Assembly: GCA_050955105.1 (NCBI GenBank)
Contig: JBPBQZ010000094.1
Location: 1-30,094, forward strand
Source of the DNA: JBPBQZ01 sp050955105
GTDB lineage: Bacteria; Pseudomonadota; Gammaproteobacteria; Burkholderiales; Burkholderiaceae
Reading direction: 5' to 3'
Length of the DNA stretch: 30,094 nt
In this document: positions 7,056 through 15,565 of the stretch, piece after piece
Position numbering within the stretch: position 1 is the first letter of the stretch
How the letters are laid out: each line of letters begins with the position of its first letter
Program-made: the position numbers and the translations under genes
The notes under the pieces: model-generated
The model's input: only the letters and a program-made list of their open reading frames with translations
The model's database searches: none
What the model was told of the DNA's origin: nothing

Positions 7056-8135
7056 ATGTTATTGCTCAATCCCGGCCCGGTGACCTTGTCGGAACGTGTA
7101 CGCAACAGCCTGTTGCAAACCGATCTGTGCCATCGCGAACCGGAGTTCTTCGACCTGCAGGACGAAGCGCGCGCGCGGCTGCTGGCGGTCTACGATCTCG
7201 ACCCGCGCCAGTGGGCGGCGGTATTGCTCACGGGCTCCGGCACCGCCGCGGTCGAGAGCATGATCGCTTCGCTGGTGCCCGGCGCCGGCCGTCTGCTGAT
7301 CGTCGAGAACGGCATCTACGGCGAACGTATCTCGCAAATCGCCACGCGCTATCGCATCGACCATGCGGTGCTGACGCACGACTGGCTCGATGCGCCCGAC
7401 ATCGGCGCGATCGCGGCGCGTCTGGATGCGCCCGACGGGCCGGCTTTCACGCATCTGGCGGTGGTGCATCACGAGACCACCACCGGCCGCTTGAATGACC
7501 TGGCGCCGTTGACAGCGGCCTGTCGTCAGCGTGGCATCGGTCTGTTGGTCGACGGCGTTAGCAGCTTTGGTGCCGAAGCCATCGATTTTGCCGGCGGCGG
7601 CATCGATGCCGTGGCGGCTACCGCCAATAAGTGCCTGCATGGTGTGCCGGGGGCGGCTTTCGTCATCGTGCGTCGCGCGGCACTCGAACGCGGCGAAGCG
7701 CGTGCCTATTACCTCGATCTGATGCGTCTCGCGGCTTTGCAGGAGGAACGCAACACGCCCTTCACGCCTTCGGTACACGCGTATTACGCGCTGGTCGAAG
7801 CCTTGCGTGAGCTGCACGATGCAGGGGGCTGGCGGCTCCGCCATGAACACTATCGTGCGCTGGCCGATCAGCTTGCTGACGGCTTGGCGGCGCTCGATAT
7901 CGGCCGGCTGCTGCCTGCGGCAGAATCATCAGTGGTACTGCGGTCGTACTATCTGCCGCACGGCATCTCTTATCCAGCGTTGCACGATGCGCTGAAGCGG
8001 GCCGGCTTCGTGATTTATGCGGGCCAAAGCAATCTGGCAGCAACTATTTTCAGGATATCGACGATGGGCGCGATCGGCGCCGACGATATAACGCGGCTGA
8101 TCGAGGCGATTGGCGTGGTCTGCGGACGAGGCTGA
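7056..8135 (+). CDS. phnW: 2-aminoethylphosphonate aminotransferase
   Basis: This 359-residue class V, PLP-dependent aminotransferase interconverts phosphonoacetaldehyde plus an amino donor (alanine in the known enzyme) with 2-aminoethylphosphonate plus a keto acid. The PLP lysine is K192 in TANKCLHGVPG, and the cofactor aspartate is D166 in LLVDGVSSFG. LNPGPVTLSERVR at the N terminus and the GSGTAAVES loop (60-68) are typical of PhnW. In degradative clusters PhnW is paired with PhnX. Here it follows PEP mutase and phosphonopyruvate decarboxylase with no phnX in view, so it should run in the synthetic direction. It starts 22 bases after the previous gene with a GAGGAAAA ribosome site, and is probably the last gene of the operon, since the next gene is convergent. 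Confidence 0.93.
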   Translation: MLLLNPGPVTLSERVRNSLLQTDLCHREPEFFDLQDEARARLLAVYDLDPRQWAAVLLTGSGTAAVESMIASLVPGAGRLLIVENGIYGERISQIATRYRIDHAVLTHDWLDAPDIGAIAARLDAPDGPAFTHLAVVHHETTTGRLNDLAPLTAACRQRGIGLLVDGVSSFGAEAIDFAGGGIDAVAATANKCLHGVPGAAFVIVRRAALERGEARAYYLDLMRLAALQEERNTPFTPSVHAYYALVEALRELHDAGGWRLRHEHYRALADQLADGLAALDIGRLLPAAESSVVLRSYYLPHGISYPALHDALKRAGFVIYAGQSNLAATIFRISTMGAIGADDITRLIEAIGVVCGRG

Positions 8136-8198
8136 TCAGCAAGCCGGCAGCCACTGCGCATCGCTGCATCACAGCAATCGCACCGGCGCTTCGAATGT

Positions 8199-9155
8199 TT
8201 ATGTGGCGCCTGCGTCTTCCGCGCGCCGCGAGGACGTGGCGCCCGCGCGCCGATAGATGCCAGCGACTTCCTTGCACGCGTCGCGAATCAATCCGATAAA
8301 CGTCGAAGCGACAGTCGTCGCCAGATCGATGTCGCGGCAGATCAGTCCGATCGTCATATCCGGTAGTGTTTCGCTCAATGTAATCCTGCGCAAACGTCCT
8401 TTCGTCACGTTTGAATGAAACGGCAGCGCCGACCACAAGCTGATCAAATCCATGGTGGTGGCCATTTCCACATAAAGCGTCGTCGACGTGCAGCGCAGTA
8501 TGTTGCTCGGCGGTTCGATGCCATGACTGTCGAAAATGGTGCCGATCAGGCTGGTCTTGTCGTCGAGCGAATCCCAACTGAGCCATGCCGCCTGCGCCAG
8601 CGCGCTCAAAGACCGGCTGCCGCGCATCGGATGCTCGGCCCGCACCGCCAGCGTGGTGGGAATGGTGTAGAGCGTTTCCCAATAAAAGCGCGCATCTTCA
8701 GGCTGGCCGATCAGCGATACCAGGCCAAAATCGATCGAACCATCCGCCAGCCCTTCCTGAATTTGCGCAGGCCGCAATTCGAAGACGTTGACTGTGACCT
8801 GCGGCGACAATCTCGAGAAATTACGCAATGCCTCGGCAAATGGCCCTGACGATGTGACCGGCGTCACGCCGATGCTGACGGTGCCTTTAGCAATGCCGAG
8901 CAGCGTCGCGATGTCTTCGTGTGCATGCCGCAATTCCTGTTCGATAGCACGCGCATGGCGTATCAGGCTTTGTCCGTAGGGCGTTAATTGCGCGCCCCTG
9001 GCCGAACGCACGAAAAGCTGCGCGCCCATCTCCGCTTCAAGATCCAGCAGGGCTTTACTGACCGCGGGTTGCGTCAAGTGCAGCGCCCGCGATGCCGCGT
9101 GGATGCTGCCTTGCTCGGCCACGCAGATCAAAGAACGCAGTTGATGGAGTTTCAT
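8199..9155 (-). CDS. LysR-family transcriptional regulator
   Basis: This 318-residue protein has the LysR layout. An N-terminal winged helix-turn-helix covers about residues 1-60, with recognition region S-I-H-A-A-S-R-A-L-H-L-T-Q-P-A-V-S-K, then a linker helix and a periplasmic-binding-like effector domain from about 90 to 300. It is read away from the MFS gene across a 130-base gap that holds an interrupted palindrome of the LysR type. The usual reading is that it activates the symporter and amidohydrolase genes when their substrate or product is bound, and represses itself. The effector is unknown, although it should resemble whatever the M20 enzyme hydrolyses. The last 15-20 residues are alanine/arginine-rich and probably unstructured. 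Confidence 0.9.
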   Translation of the reverse strand: MKLHQLRSLICVAEQGSIHAASRALHLTQPAVSKALLDLEAEMGAQLFVRSARGAQLTPYGQSLIRHARAIEQELRHAHEDIATLLGIAKGTVSIGVTPVTSSGPFAEALRNFSRLSPQVTVNVFELRPAQIQEGLADGSIDFGLVSLIGQPEDARFYWETLYTIPTTLAVRAEHPMRGSRSLSALAQAAWLSWDSLDDKTSLIGTIFDSHGIEPPSNILRCTSTTLYVEMATTMDLISLWSALPFHSNVTKGRLRRITLSETLPDMTIGLICRDIDLATTVASTFIGLIRDACKEVAGIYRRAGATSSRRAEDAGAT

Positions 9156-9170
9156 GCTGACGAGTTTAGT

Positions 9171-9187
9171 AATAAAAATTAGTTATT
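9171..9187. promoter_or_regulatory. Candidate LysR operator (AATAA-N7-TTATT)
   Basis: The palindrome AATAA-N7-TTATT (17 bases) lies 16-32 bases upstream of the LysR start codon and about 100 bases before the MFS start. Its core ATAA-N7-TTAT has the size and symmetry of a LysR-type box (ATAC-N7-GTAT in the general form). It sits in an AT-rich island within otherwise GC-rich DNA. The promoter on either side was not resolved. Confidence 0.5.
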
Positions 9188-9285
9188 GGTATAAAAACAA
9201 ACGATTTGCCGATGGAAATTGTTGCGCGCACTGTTGCCATCGACGTCGGGCAAGCAGCGACGTAGACCCTTCCTTCGGAATAGCC

Positions 9286-10584
9286 ATGGCCAATCTGCAT
9301 TCCTCGGTAGTTGGCGCTGTCGCCCGTGCCCCGGCCGAACGCCGCGCATCGAAATTCGTGCTGATCGCCGCGACCACGCTCGGCAACGGTCTCGAAATGT
9401 TCGATTTCACGATCTACAGCTTTTTCGCGGTGTTGATCGGGCGGCTGTTCTTTCCCTCTCACACGGCGTTCGGCTCTTTGCTGATGGCCGTTGCCACCTT
9501 CGGGATCGGCTTCGTGGTACGCCCGCTGGGGGGCATCGTCGTAGGCAATTACGCCGATCGCGCCGGCCGCAAGGCGGCGATGACGCTGACGATTGCATTG
9601 ATGGCGGCAGGCACAGCGTTGATCGGCCTTACGCCCACATATGCGCAAATCGGTATTTTCGCGCCGCTCATGATCGTGCTGGGACGCCTGCTGCAAGGCT
9701 TCTCGGCAGGCGGAGAGATCGGCGCGTCAACCACGCTGTTGATGGAGAGCGGCGCACTGAAGACCTGCGGCTTCTACGTCAGCTGGCAACTCGCAAGCCA
9801 GGGTGCCGCCGCGCTGGTCGGCGCGCTGAGCGGCTTCTTGCTGTCTCATTATCTTGCGCCAGACGACCTGGCAAGCTGGGGCTGGCGTGTGCCGTTTTTG
9901 GTCGGCCTGCTGATCGGCCCGGTCGGCTTGTATATCCGTCGCACACTGCATGAGACGCATCGCGCGGCGCCCGGCGACGGCAGTGCCTTCCGCGAAGTCA
10001 TGCACAGTTATCGGCGACAGCTGCTAATAGGCATTTTGATGATCGTCGGCGGCACCGCATCGATGTATATCGTGGTGTTCTATATGCCCACCTATCTGAT
10101 TCGTGTGCTGCATATGCCGCCGACCACGGCATTCCTGTCGGGCTGCGTGGCAGGCGCGATCCTGTTGATCGGCTCGCCTCTGGCCGGGCTGCTGTCGGAC
10201 CACTTGCCGCGCCGCAAGCCGCTGGTGGTGTTTTCTACATTGCTCGGCGCGCTCTTGATTTATCCGGCTTTCTGGCTGCTGAACCACACCGCGCAGCTCG
10301 GCATCGCGCTGGTGGTAATCGGCGCGCTGGTGGCTTGCCTGTCGCTCGGCTCTGGATCGTCGTTCCTGTTGTTGATGGAAGGTTTCCCCAAGCCAGTGCG
10401 CGCAACGGGTCTTTCAGTGATCTATAGCGTGGGCGTTTCAATTTTCGGTGGTTTCGCACAATTTATCGTGACCTGGCTGATCAGTACTACGGGCAATCCT
10501 ATGTCGCCCGCCTGGTACATGATCGGCTGTAGCGTCGTGTCGCTGGCCGCGCTGTCGGTGTTGCGTGAAGCGCGGGTAGCTTAG
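9286..10584 (+). CDS. MFS transporter, metabolite:H+ symporter-like
   Basis: This 432-residue transporter has about twelve hydrophobic segments. The loop between segments 2 and 3 has the MFS signature G-x3-D-R-x-G-R-K (GNYADRAGRK), followed by RLLQGFSAGGEIGAS, which is typical of the metabolite:H+ symporter branch (proline/betaine, citrate, shikimate and alpha-ketoglutarate carriers). The start is ATG 9286; the frame is open back to 9154, but that extension is cysteine/arginine-rich and lies across the control region. The next gene, an amidohydrolase, follows 85 bases on, so the carrier probably brings in its substrate, perhaps an N-acyl amino acid or similar organic acid. The exact substrate cannot be read from the sequence. 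Confidence 0.88.
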   Translation: MANLHSSVVGAVARAPAERRASKFVLIAATTLGNGLEMFDFTIYSFFAVLIGRLFFPSHTAFGSLLMAVATFGIGFVVRPLGGIVVGNYADRAGRKAAMTLTIALMAAGTALIGLTPTYAQIGIFAPLMIVLGRLLQGFSAGGEIGASTTLLMESGALKTCGFYVSWQLASQGAAALVGALSGFLLSHYLAPDDLASWGWRVPFLVGLLIGPVGLYIRRTLHETHRAAPGDGSAFREVMHSYRRQLLIGILMIVGGTASMYIVVFYMPTYLIRVLHMPPTTAFLSGCVAGAILLIGSPLAGLLSDHLPRRKPLVVFSTLLGALLIYPAFWLLNHTAQLGIALVVIGALVACLSLGSGSSFLLLMEGFPKPVRATGLSVIYSVGVSIFGGFAQFIVTWLISTTGNPMSPAWYMIGCSVVSLAALSVLREARVA

Positions 10585-10669
10585 CGGTCAGCGTTTTGCG
10601 GTCCCGCTCTTGGGCGGCACAGCCGCACATACATGCACGGCAATGGCAGCACTATCAGGAGAGCTTTCG

Positions 10670-11875
10670 ATGCTGGAAGAACAGGCGGTAATGTCGAATT
10701 TCAAGATGGCCGAATTGGTGCCCGAGGTGGTGGCGCAGCAACAGCAGTTTATCGATATCCGACATCGCATTCACGCGCATCCCGAGACCGGTTTCGATGT
10801 GGTGGATACCGCCGCGCTGGTCGCGGGCCTGCTGGAAGAATGGGGCTATCAGGTACACACCGGCATTGGCGGCACGGGCGTGGTGGGGCAGCTCAAGCGC
10901 GGTAACGGCACGCGCAAGCTTGGTATCCGTGCCGATATGGATGCGTTGCCGATTCACGAGCAGACGCAATTGCCCTATGCGAGCAAGATCGCCGGCAAGA
11001 TGCATGCGTGCGGGCATGACGGTCATACCGCGATCTTGCTGGCGGCCGCCCGACAACTGGCGCAAAGCCGCACATTCGATGGCACATTGAATCTCATCTT
11101 CCAGCCGGATGAAGAAAATCTGTGCGGCGCGAAGCGCATGATCGAGGACGGCTTGTTCGAGCGCTTTCCGTGCGATGCGGTCTATGCGCTGCATAACGGC
11201 CCGGGCGTGCCGGTGGGAGAGTTCGTGGTGAAAAGCGGTGGTGTGACAGCCGCATCCGATCGCGCGACCGTCACGCTGACGGGTGTGGGTGGGCATGGCG
11301 CGATGCCGGACAAGGCGCGCGACCCGATTGTCGCGGCGGCGTCGGTGATCATGGCGCTGCAGACCATCGTGTCGCGTAATTTGCCGGCCTCGGAGGTGGG
11401 TGTGGTGAGCGTCGGCGGCATCCACGCGGGCGCCACGCATAACGTGATTCCCGAGTCGGCGACGCTGCTGCTCAATATGCGTTCGACTAATCCCGAAATT
11501 CGCGATCGGATCGAAGCACGGGTGCGCGAGATCGTGACGCTGCAGGCGCAGAGCTTCGGCGTGCAGGCCACTATCGATTATCAGCGGCTGGTACCGGTGG
11601 TGGTGAATGCGGAAGAGCCCACCGCCTTGGCGCGTAAGGTATTGACGGACCTGGTGGGCGCCGAGAATGTGCACAGTGAATCGAAGGGCATGATGGGCAG
11701 CGAGGACTTCGCCTGGATGTCGGAAGTGCTGCCCGGCTGCTATGTGGTGATTGGCAACGGTGTGGGCGAGTGGGGCGGCTGCATGGTGCACAACCCGAAA
11801 TACGATTTCAACGACAGCATCATCAGCCTGGGCGCCAGCTACTGGGTGAAGTTGGCGGAAACCTATCTGGTTTGA
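10670..11875 (+). CDS. M20 family amidohydrolase (hippurate hydrolase/N-acyl amino acid amidohydrolase type)
   Basis: This 401-residue dinuclear metal hydrolase of the M20D/amidohydrolase group shows C114 and H116 in HACGHDGH, D91 in GIRADMDALPI, the acidic pair in QPDEE (usually QPAEE), H175 in ALHNGPG, and a final metal histidine in HNPKYDFND. The dimerisation insert in the middle starts near GGHGAMPDKARDPI. Enzymes of this type cleave the amide of hippurate, N-acetyl amino acids or conjugated hormones. The start at 10670 is chosen for the AGGAG six bases upstream and the normal family length; the frame extends to 10610 without better support, and a later ATG at 10691 is possible. It is cytoplasmic and probably co-transcribed with the upstream symporter under the LysR regulator. 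Confidence 0.9.
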   Translation: MLEEQAVMSNFKMAELVPEVVAQQQQFIDIRHRIHAHPETGFDVVDTAALVAGLLEEWGYQVHTGIGGTGVVGQLKRGNGTRKLGIRADMDALPIHEQTQLPYASKIAGKMHACGHDGHTAILLAAARQLAQSRTFDGTLNLIFQPDEENLCGAKRMIEDGLFERFPCDAVYALHNGPGVPVGEFVVKSGGVTAASDRATVTLTGVGGHGAMPDKARDPIVAAASVIMALQTIVSRNLPASEVGVVSVGGIHAGATHNVIPESATLLLNMRSTNPEIRDRIEARVREIVTLQAQSFGVQATIDYQRLVPVVVNAEEPTALARKVLTDLVGAENVHSESKGMMGSEDFAWMSEVLPGCYVVIGNGVGEWGGCMVHNPKYDFNDSIISLGASYWVKLAETYLV

Positions 11876-11879
11876 AGCG

Positions 11880-11913
11880 CAGGCAGGCGGCAGCGAGCGC
11901 TGTCGCCTGCCTG
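11880..11913 (+). terminator. Strong hairpin after the amidohydrolase gene
   Basis: A nearly perfect inverted repeat starts 5 bases after the stop codon: two 16-base arms (11880-11895 and 11898-11913) with one mismatch and only two bases between them. It would form a very stable stem. There is no T-run after it, so it may be a Rho-assisted terminator or an mRNA 3'-end stabiliser rather than a classic intrinsic terminator. Confidence 0.45.
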
Positions 11914-12032
11914 GGCCTTGATCGAGCCGTCGATGCTGGTTACCGGCGGCGTGTGCTTTGGGACGACGGACGCCATTGGCCTTACAGCACGGCAGCACGG
12001 CAGTATCGCTGCGTGCTGCGGCCGGCCGGGTG

Positions 12033-14681
12033 TTACGCCTCAGGCGTCGGTGCGGCCGGCGCGCGCGGCTTGCCCATCAGGATCGGTTGGAAGAACACCG
12101 CGCCGATCAGCGTGCACAGTAGCGACAAGGCCAGCAGCTTGCCCATGCTCGAGGTGCCCGGGTGATGAGAAAGCCACAGGCTGCCGAAGGCGGTGCCGGT
12201 GGTAGCGGCCGAAAGGATAATGGCCTGCGTCAATCCCGATTGCAGCAACCCGGTGGCGCCTGCACGCCAGGCCATCACGTAATAGATCTTGAATGCCACG
12301 CCGATGCCCAGCAGCAAGGGCAGCGCGATGATGTTGGCGAAGTTAAGCGGCATGCCGAGCAACACCGACAACTCGAGTGTAACGGCGGCCGATACCAGCA
12401 GCGGCACCAGCGTGCGCAGCACGTCGCCGAAGCGCCGCAACGCGATCCATAGCAACACCGTGATCGAAACCAGCGCCCAGACGCCGGCTTCGTAGAACGC
12501 GCGGATGATGGTGCGGGCCGAGTGCAGGATCGAGATGGGGCCGCCCGATGCATTGGGTTCGGCGCTCGTCACGGCATCGCTGAATTCGGTCAGTGCGCGG
12601 TCGCTGATATCACCCGACCCGATCTTGCCGCCGCTGACCGCACCGGCCTGCAGCGCTTGCTTGGGCGAAATCGATACCAGCGCGCGGCCGTCCGCGGTGA
12701 GCCATTGCGCCGTGACTTCCGGCGGCAAGTTGTCACGACTGATGGGCTGTGGCTTCAGCAGCGTACGCAATGAGGCCAGCGAGATGCGTAGCGGCTCGCC
12801 GATCGCCCGTTCGGCTCGGTCGCGCGCCGCCGGAGCGGCCGCCGCGAGCTTGCGCAAGGAAGCCGCCAGCCGTTGCGCTTCCACGGCGCCGGCGCCGGGA
12901 TAGTCCAGTGCGGCGTTTTCGAGCTGTCCGGCGGCATTTTTCAACGACGATACGCGCACGGCGTCGGGCGCGGCGGCAGACGGCGTTTGCTGTAGCACCG
13001 GCAGTAGCTGGCTGGCCATTTGCGCGACGATGTCGAGTTTGGCAGGCTGGTCGTCAGGCACGAAGCTGTCGAGCGTCAGCGCACGGCCGACGACCGGCAA
13101 TTGCCGCAGTTTCTTGGCGGCGATATCGGCTGCGGCGAGCGACGGGGCCAGCAGCGAGACGTCGTCGACGCCGGCTTCGGGGGAACCGGCGAGTGAGTTC
13201 AGCGCCGCCATCGATTCGCTGTTGGGATCTTTCAGATGCAGCGGATTGAAGTCGAAGTGCAGATGCGCCAGCAGTGGCAGGCCCGCGATCACCAGCACCA
13301 GCGTGCCGATCAGCAAGGGCCGCCGATGGCGGCTGGTCCAGGTGTCGACAGGGGCCAGCCAGTGAAAGCCGGGCAGCACGGTGCTGACCGACGCGCCACG
13401 TGGATTCAACACCGTGATGAGCGCCGGCAGCAGTGTCAGGCTCGACGGAAACGCGACGCAAAGAATGCCCACGCCGGCGATTTCGCCCAATTCCGAAACG
13501 CCGCGGTAGGCGGTGGGCCAGAACGAGAAGAAGCTGGCCGCGGTAGCCGCCGCCGCCAATGCCAGCGGCATGGCAATGGTGCGACCGGCATTGACCAGCG
13601 CGCGTGGCGTGTCGTGCACGCGCGGCTGCTCCTCGCGGTAACGGGTGCCGTACTGGATGCCGAAATCCACGCCGATGCCGACGAACAGCACGGCGAAGGC
13701 CACCGAGATCAGGTTGAGCGCGCCGACCATCAGCAGGCCGAGCGCGAAGGTAATCGACAGGCCGACCAGCAGGGTCGCGAACACGGCCAGCATCAGCTTG
13801 CCTGAACGCAGCGCGATCCAGAGAATCACCAGCACCACCAGCATGCTGCCAATGGCGTTGGGCACGGCGCCTTCGCGGATCGAGCCGAATTCGTCATCGG
13901 AAAGCGGCCGCGAGCCGGTGAGGCGCACGCGCGCGCCGTAGCGCTCTTGCAGATGCAGGTCGCTGGCGATCTGGTGAATGCGCGCGCTGGCGGCACCGGC
14001 CGGTTCGAGCGCGTGGTAGTCGATGACAGGCTGCACTTGCACGAAAGCGCGCGGGTGCGTATCGGCCGCCACGAGGGCGCGCCATGACAGCGCCGCGGGC
14101 TGGCCGGCCAATGCGCCATCCACGGCGTCGGCGCTGGCGGAGAACAGCTTGGCCATGTCCGGCAGATGGACCTGGCCGGTTTGCAGCGGCAGCAGCAGGG
14201 TGACCGCCAGCAGGTTCGACAGGCCGGCCAGCGAGGGATCGCGCGCCAAGCGGTTCAGCAAGGGGCGGCCGTCGGTCAATTGCTTGCTGAGTTTGCTCAG
14301 ATCGGCCAGCGGTAGAAACAGCAAACCGTTGCGCTCGAAGAAGTCGCCGGCTTCGGGGCGGCTGACGGCATGGAATTTGGTGGTATCGCCGGCCAGCTTG
14401 GCGGCCAGTTCCGCCGCGGCCTGGTCGGCGAATTCGACCGCCGGCGCATCGACCACCGCCAGAATGATCTCGTCGCGCTGCGGGAAGGCTTGCGCCACGG
14501 CTTGATCGCGCTGCGCCCAGGCGGCGCGCCGGTCGATCAGTCCGTTGATATCGGTATTGATGGCGAAATGCGTGGCGACGTAGTAACAGCTCGCCAGGCA
14601 CAGCACGATATAGAGGAAAATCACCGCCCAGGCATGGCGCGACGAAAAGCGGACGGTGGCCGCGATGAACGAATTCAGCAT
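12033..14681 (-). CDS. hpnN: Hopanoid transporter HpnN (RND superfamily)
   Basis: This 882-residue RND/MMPL-type protein has an N-terminal membrane segment near 16-37 and a large periplasmic domain. A block of membrane segments follows, with the motif FVGIGVDFGIQYGTRYREE, then a second periplasmic domain (rich in A, L and S) and a final membrane block. This duplicated layout is that of HpnN, which in Rhodopseudomonas and Burkholderia moves hopanoids from the inner to the outer membrane. The start is ATG at 14681; the frame runs on to 15095, but that part is antisense to hpnM and carries no family features. It is divergent from hpnM across 85 bases, and the pair probably works together. The C terminus ends in a proline/alanine-rich tail. 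Confidence 0.92.
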   Translation of the reverse strand: MLNSFIAATVRFSSRHAWAVIFLYIVLCLASCYYVATHFAINTDINGLIDRRAAWAQRDQAVAQAFPQRDEIILAVVDAPAVEFADQAAAELAAKLAGDTTKFHAVSRPEAGDFFERNGLLFLPLADLSKLSKQLTDGRPLLNRLARDPSLAGLSNLLAVTLLLPLQTGQVHLPDMAKLFSASADAVDGALAGQPAALSWRALVAADTHPRAFVQVQPVIDYHALEPAGAASARIHQIASDLHLQERYGARVRLTGSRPLSDDEFGSIREGAVPNAIGSMLVVLVILWIALRSGKLMLAVFATLLVGLSITFALGLLMVGALNLISVAFAVLFVGIGVDFGIQYGTRYREEQPRVHDTPRALVNAGRTIAMPLALAAAATAASFFSFWPTAYRGVSELGEIAGVGILCVAFPSSLTLLPALITVLNPRGASVSTVLPGFHWLAPVDTWTSRHRRPLLIGTLVLVIAGLPLLAHLHFDFNPLHLKDPNSESMAALNSLAGSPEAGVDDVSLLAPSLAAADIAAKKLRQLPVVGRALTLDSFVPDDQPAKLDIVAQMASQLLPVLQQTPSAAAPDAVRVSSLKNAAGQLENAALDYPGAGAVEAQRLAASLRKLAAAAPAARDRAERAIGEPLRISLASLRTLLKPQPISRDNLPPEVTAQWLTADGRALVSISPKQALQAGAVSGGKIGSGDISDRALTEFSDAVTSAEPNASGGPISILHSARTIIRAFYEAGVWALVSITVLLWIALRRFGDVLRTLVPLLVSAAVTLELSVLLGMPLNFANIIALPLLLGIGVAFKIYYVMAWRAGATGLLQSGLTQAIILSAATTGTAFGSLWLSHHPGTSSMGKLLALSLLCTLIGAVFFQPILMGKPRAPAAPTPEA

Positions 14682-14766
14682 GCGCGCAAGTATACCGGCT
14701 GGCACCGCGCCTTCCGCCGACCTTCGGCTAAACTGGGTGCCGTTCAACAGGAGTCGCAAGCAAGTT

Positions 14767-15399
14767 ATGAAACGATTGACGCAGCGAGGATGGTGGTTCG
14801 TGTTGGCGCTGTGTGTTGCCGCGCCGGTATTCGCGCAGTCCGGCAGCGCCGGCAAGGGCACGCCCGACGATTTGGTCAAGCATGCGGTCGAAAGCGTCGT
14901 GAAGGCTGCCAAGGCCGATCCGGTCGCCCGCACCGGTGATATTGCCGCGACCGAGAAGGTGGTGACGCGCGAATTCCTGCCGTATACCGATTTCCAGCGC
15001 ACCACGCGCCTGGCGGTCGGCAACGCCTGGAAAACCGCCACACCGGCGCAACAGAAGCAGTTGTTCGAACAGTTCCAGACACTGCTGGTGCACACCTACG
15101 CGGCGCAGCTCACGCAAATTCGTGATCAGGCCGTGACATTCCAGTTCACCCCGGCGGTGCTCGACTCGAAGGGCCAGGACGCGGTGGTGCACACTTCGGT
15201 GAATAGCGGCGGCGACGACTTGCAAGTAGGCTATCGAGTCGAACAGACGGCCGACGGCTGGAAGATTTACGACATCGATATGATGGGCGCCTGGCTGATT
15301 TTGGTGTATCAGCAACAATTCGCGCCGCAGCTCGCGCAAGGCGGCGTAGCTGGGCTGATTAAATATCTCAGCGATCATAATGCGCGTTTTGCCCGATAA
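14767..15399 (+). CDS. hpnM: HpnM, MlaC/Ttg2D-like periplasmic hopanoid-associated protein
   Basis: This 210-residue secreted protein has a signal peptide over about residues 1-23 (MKRL, a hydrophobic core, then PVFA before Q). The rest matches the MlaC/Ttg2D lipid-binding family: TPDDLVKHAVESVVKAAK, a REFLPYTDFQRTTRLAVG segment, and the closing pattern GWKIYDIDMMGAWLI. MlaC proteins ferry phospholipids across the periplasm. HpnM is the hopanoid-linked version and is usually next to HpnN, as here. The start at 14767 is supported by AGGAG about 13 bases upstream and by the signal peptide; the longer frame from 14656 is not. A role as periplasmic partner of HpnN follows from family and position. 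Confidence 0.88.
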   Translation: MKRLTQRGWWFVLALCVAAPVFAQSGSAGKGTPDDLVKHAVESVVKAAKADPVARTGDIAATEKVVTREFLPYTDFQRTTRLAVGNAWKTATPAQQKQLFEQFQTLLVHTYAAQLTQIRDQAVTFQFTPAVLDSKGQDAVVHTSVNSGGDDLQVGYRVEQTADGWKIYDIDMMGAWLILVYQQQFAPQLAQGGVAGLIKYLSDHNARFAR

Positions 15400-15488
15400 T
15401 GCGGGCAGCGCGCTGCCGGGCGGCAGGCGGCGCCTGGCGAGCAGGTTCGGCTCACGCAGGCTAGAATCGCGTACTTTGACCTAGCTAG

Positions 15489-15535
15489 GAATCGAAGGCG
15501 CGGCGATACGTCGCGTTGCACGCCTTCGTCGATTC
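15489..15535 (+). other. Structured 5' leader of ispH (bulged hairpin around an inner hairpin)
   Basis: Arms GAATCGAAGGCG (15489-15500) and CGCCTT-CGT-CGATTC (15521-15535) pair over 12 base pairs with a three-base bulge. Inside them GCGA (15503-15506) pairs with TCGC (15511-15514) around a TACG loop. The structure ends 30 bases before the ispH start. An upstream TAGAAT at 15462-15467 could be a -10 box, which would put this structure inside the transcript. It does not match any riboswitch class I can name. Function is unknown. Confidence 0.35.
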
Positions 15536-15565
15536 GCTGCCGTCGCCCTTTCAGCCGGAGTATCC

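Noticed and set aside
11935..12032. Short repeats (CAGCACGG twice) between the amidohydrolase and hpnN as a CRISPR or mobile end
   Set aside because: Only two 8-base copies are present, with no spacer pattern, transposase or target duplication.
14682..15095. N-terminal extension of the hpnN frame by 138 codons
   Set aside because: It is antisense to hpnM and precedes a normal HpnN start at 14681; the extra residues resemble no RND segment.
15400..15440. GC-rich palindromes after hpnM as a terminator
   Set aside because: GGCAGCGCGCTGCC is symmetric, but there is no T-run and the stem is short; it may simply reflect base composition.
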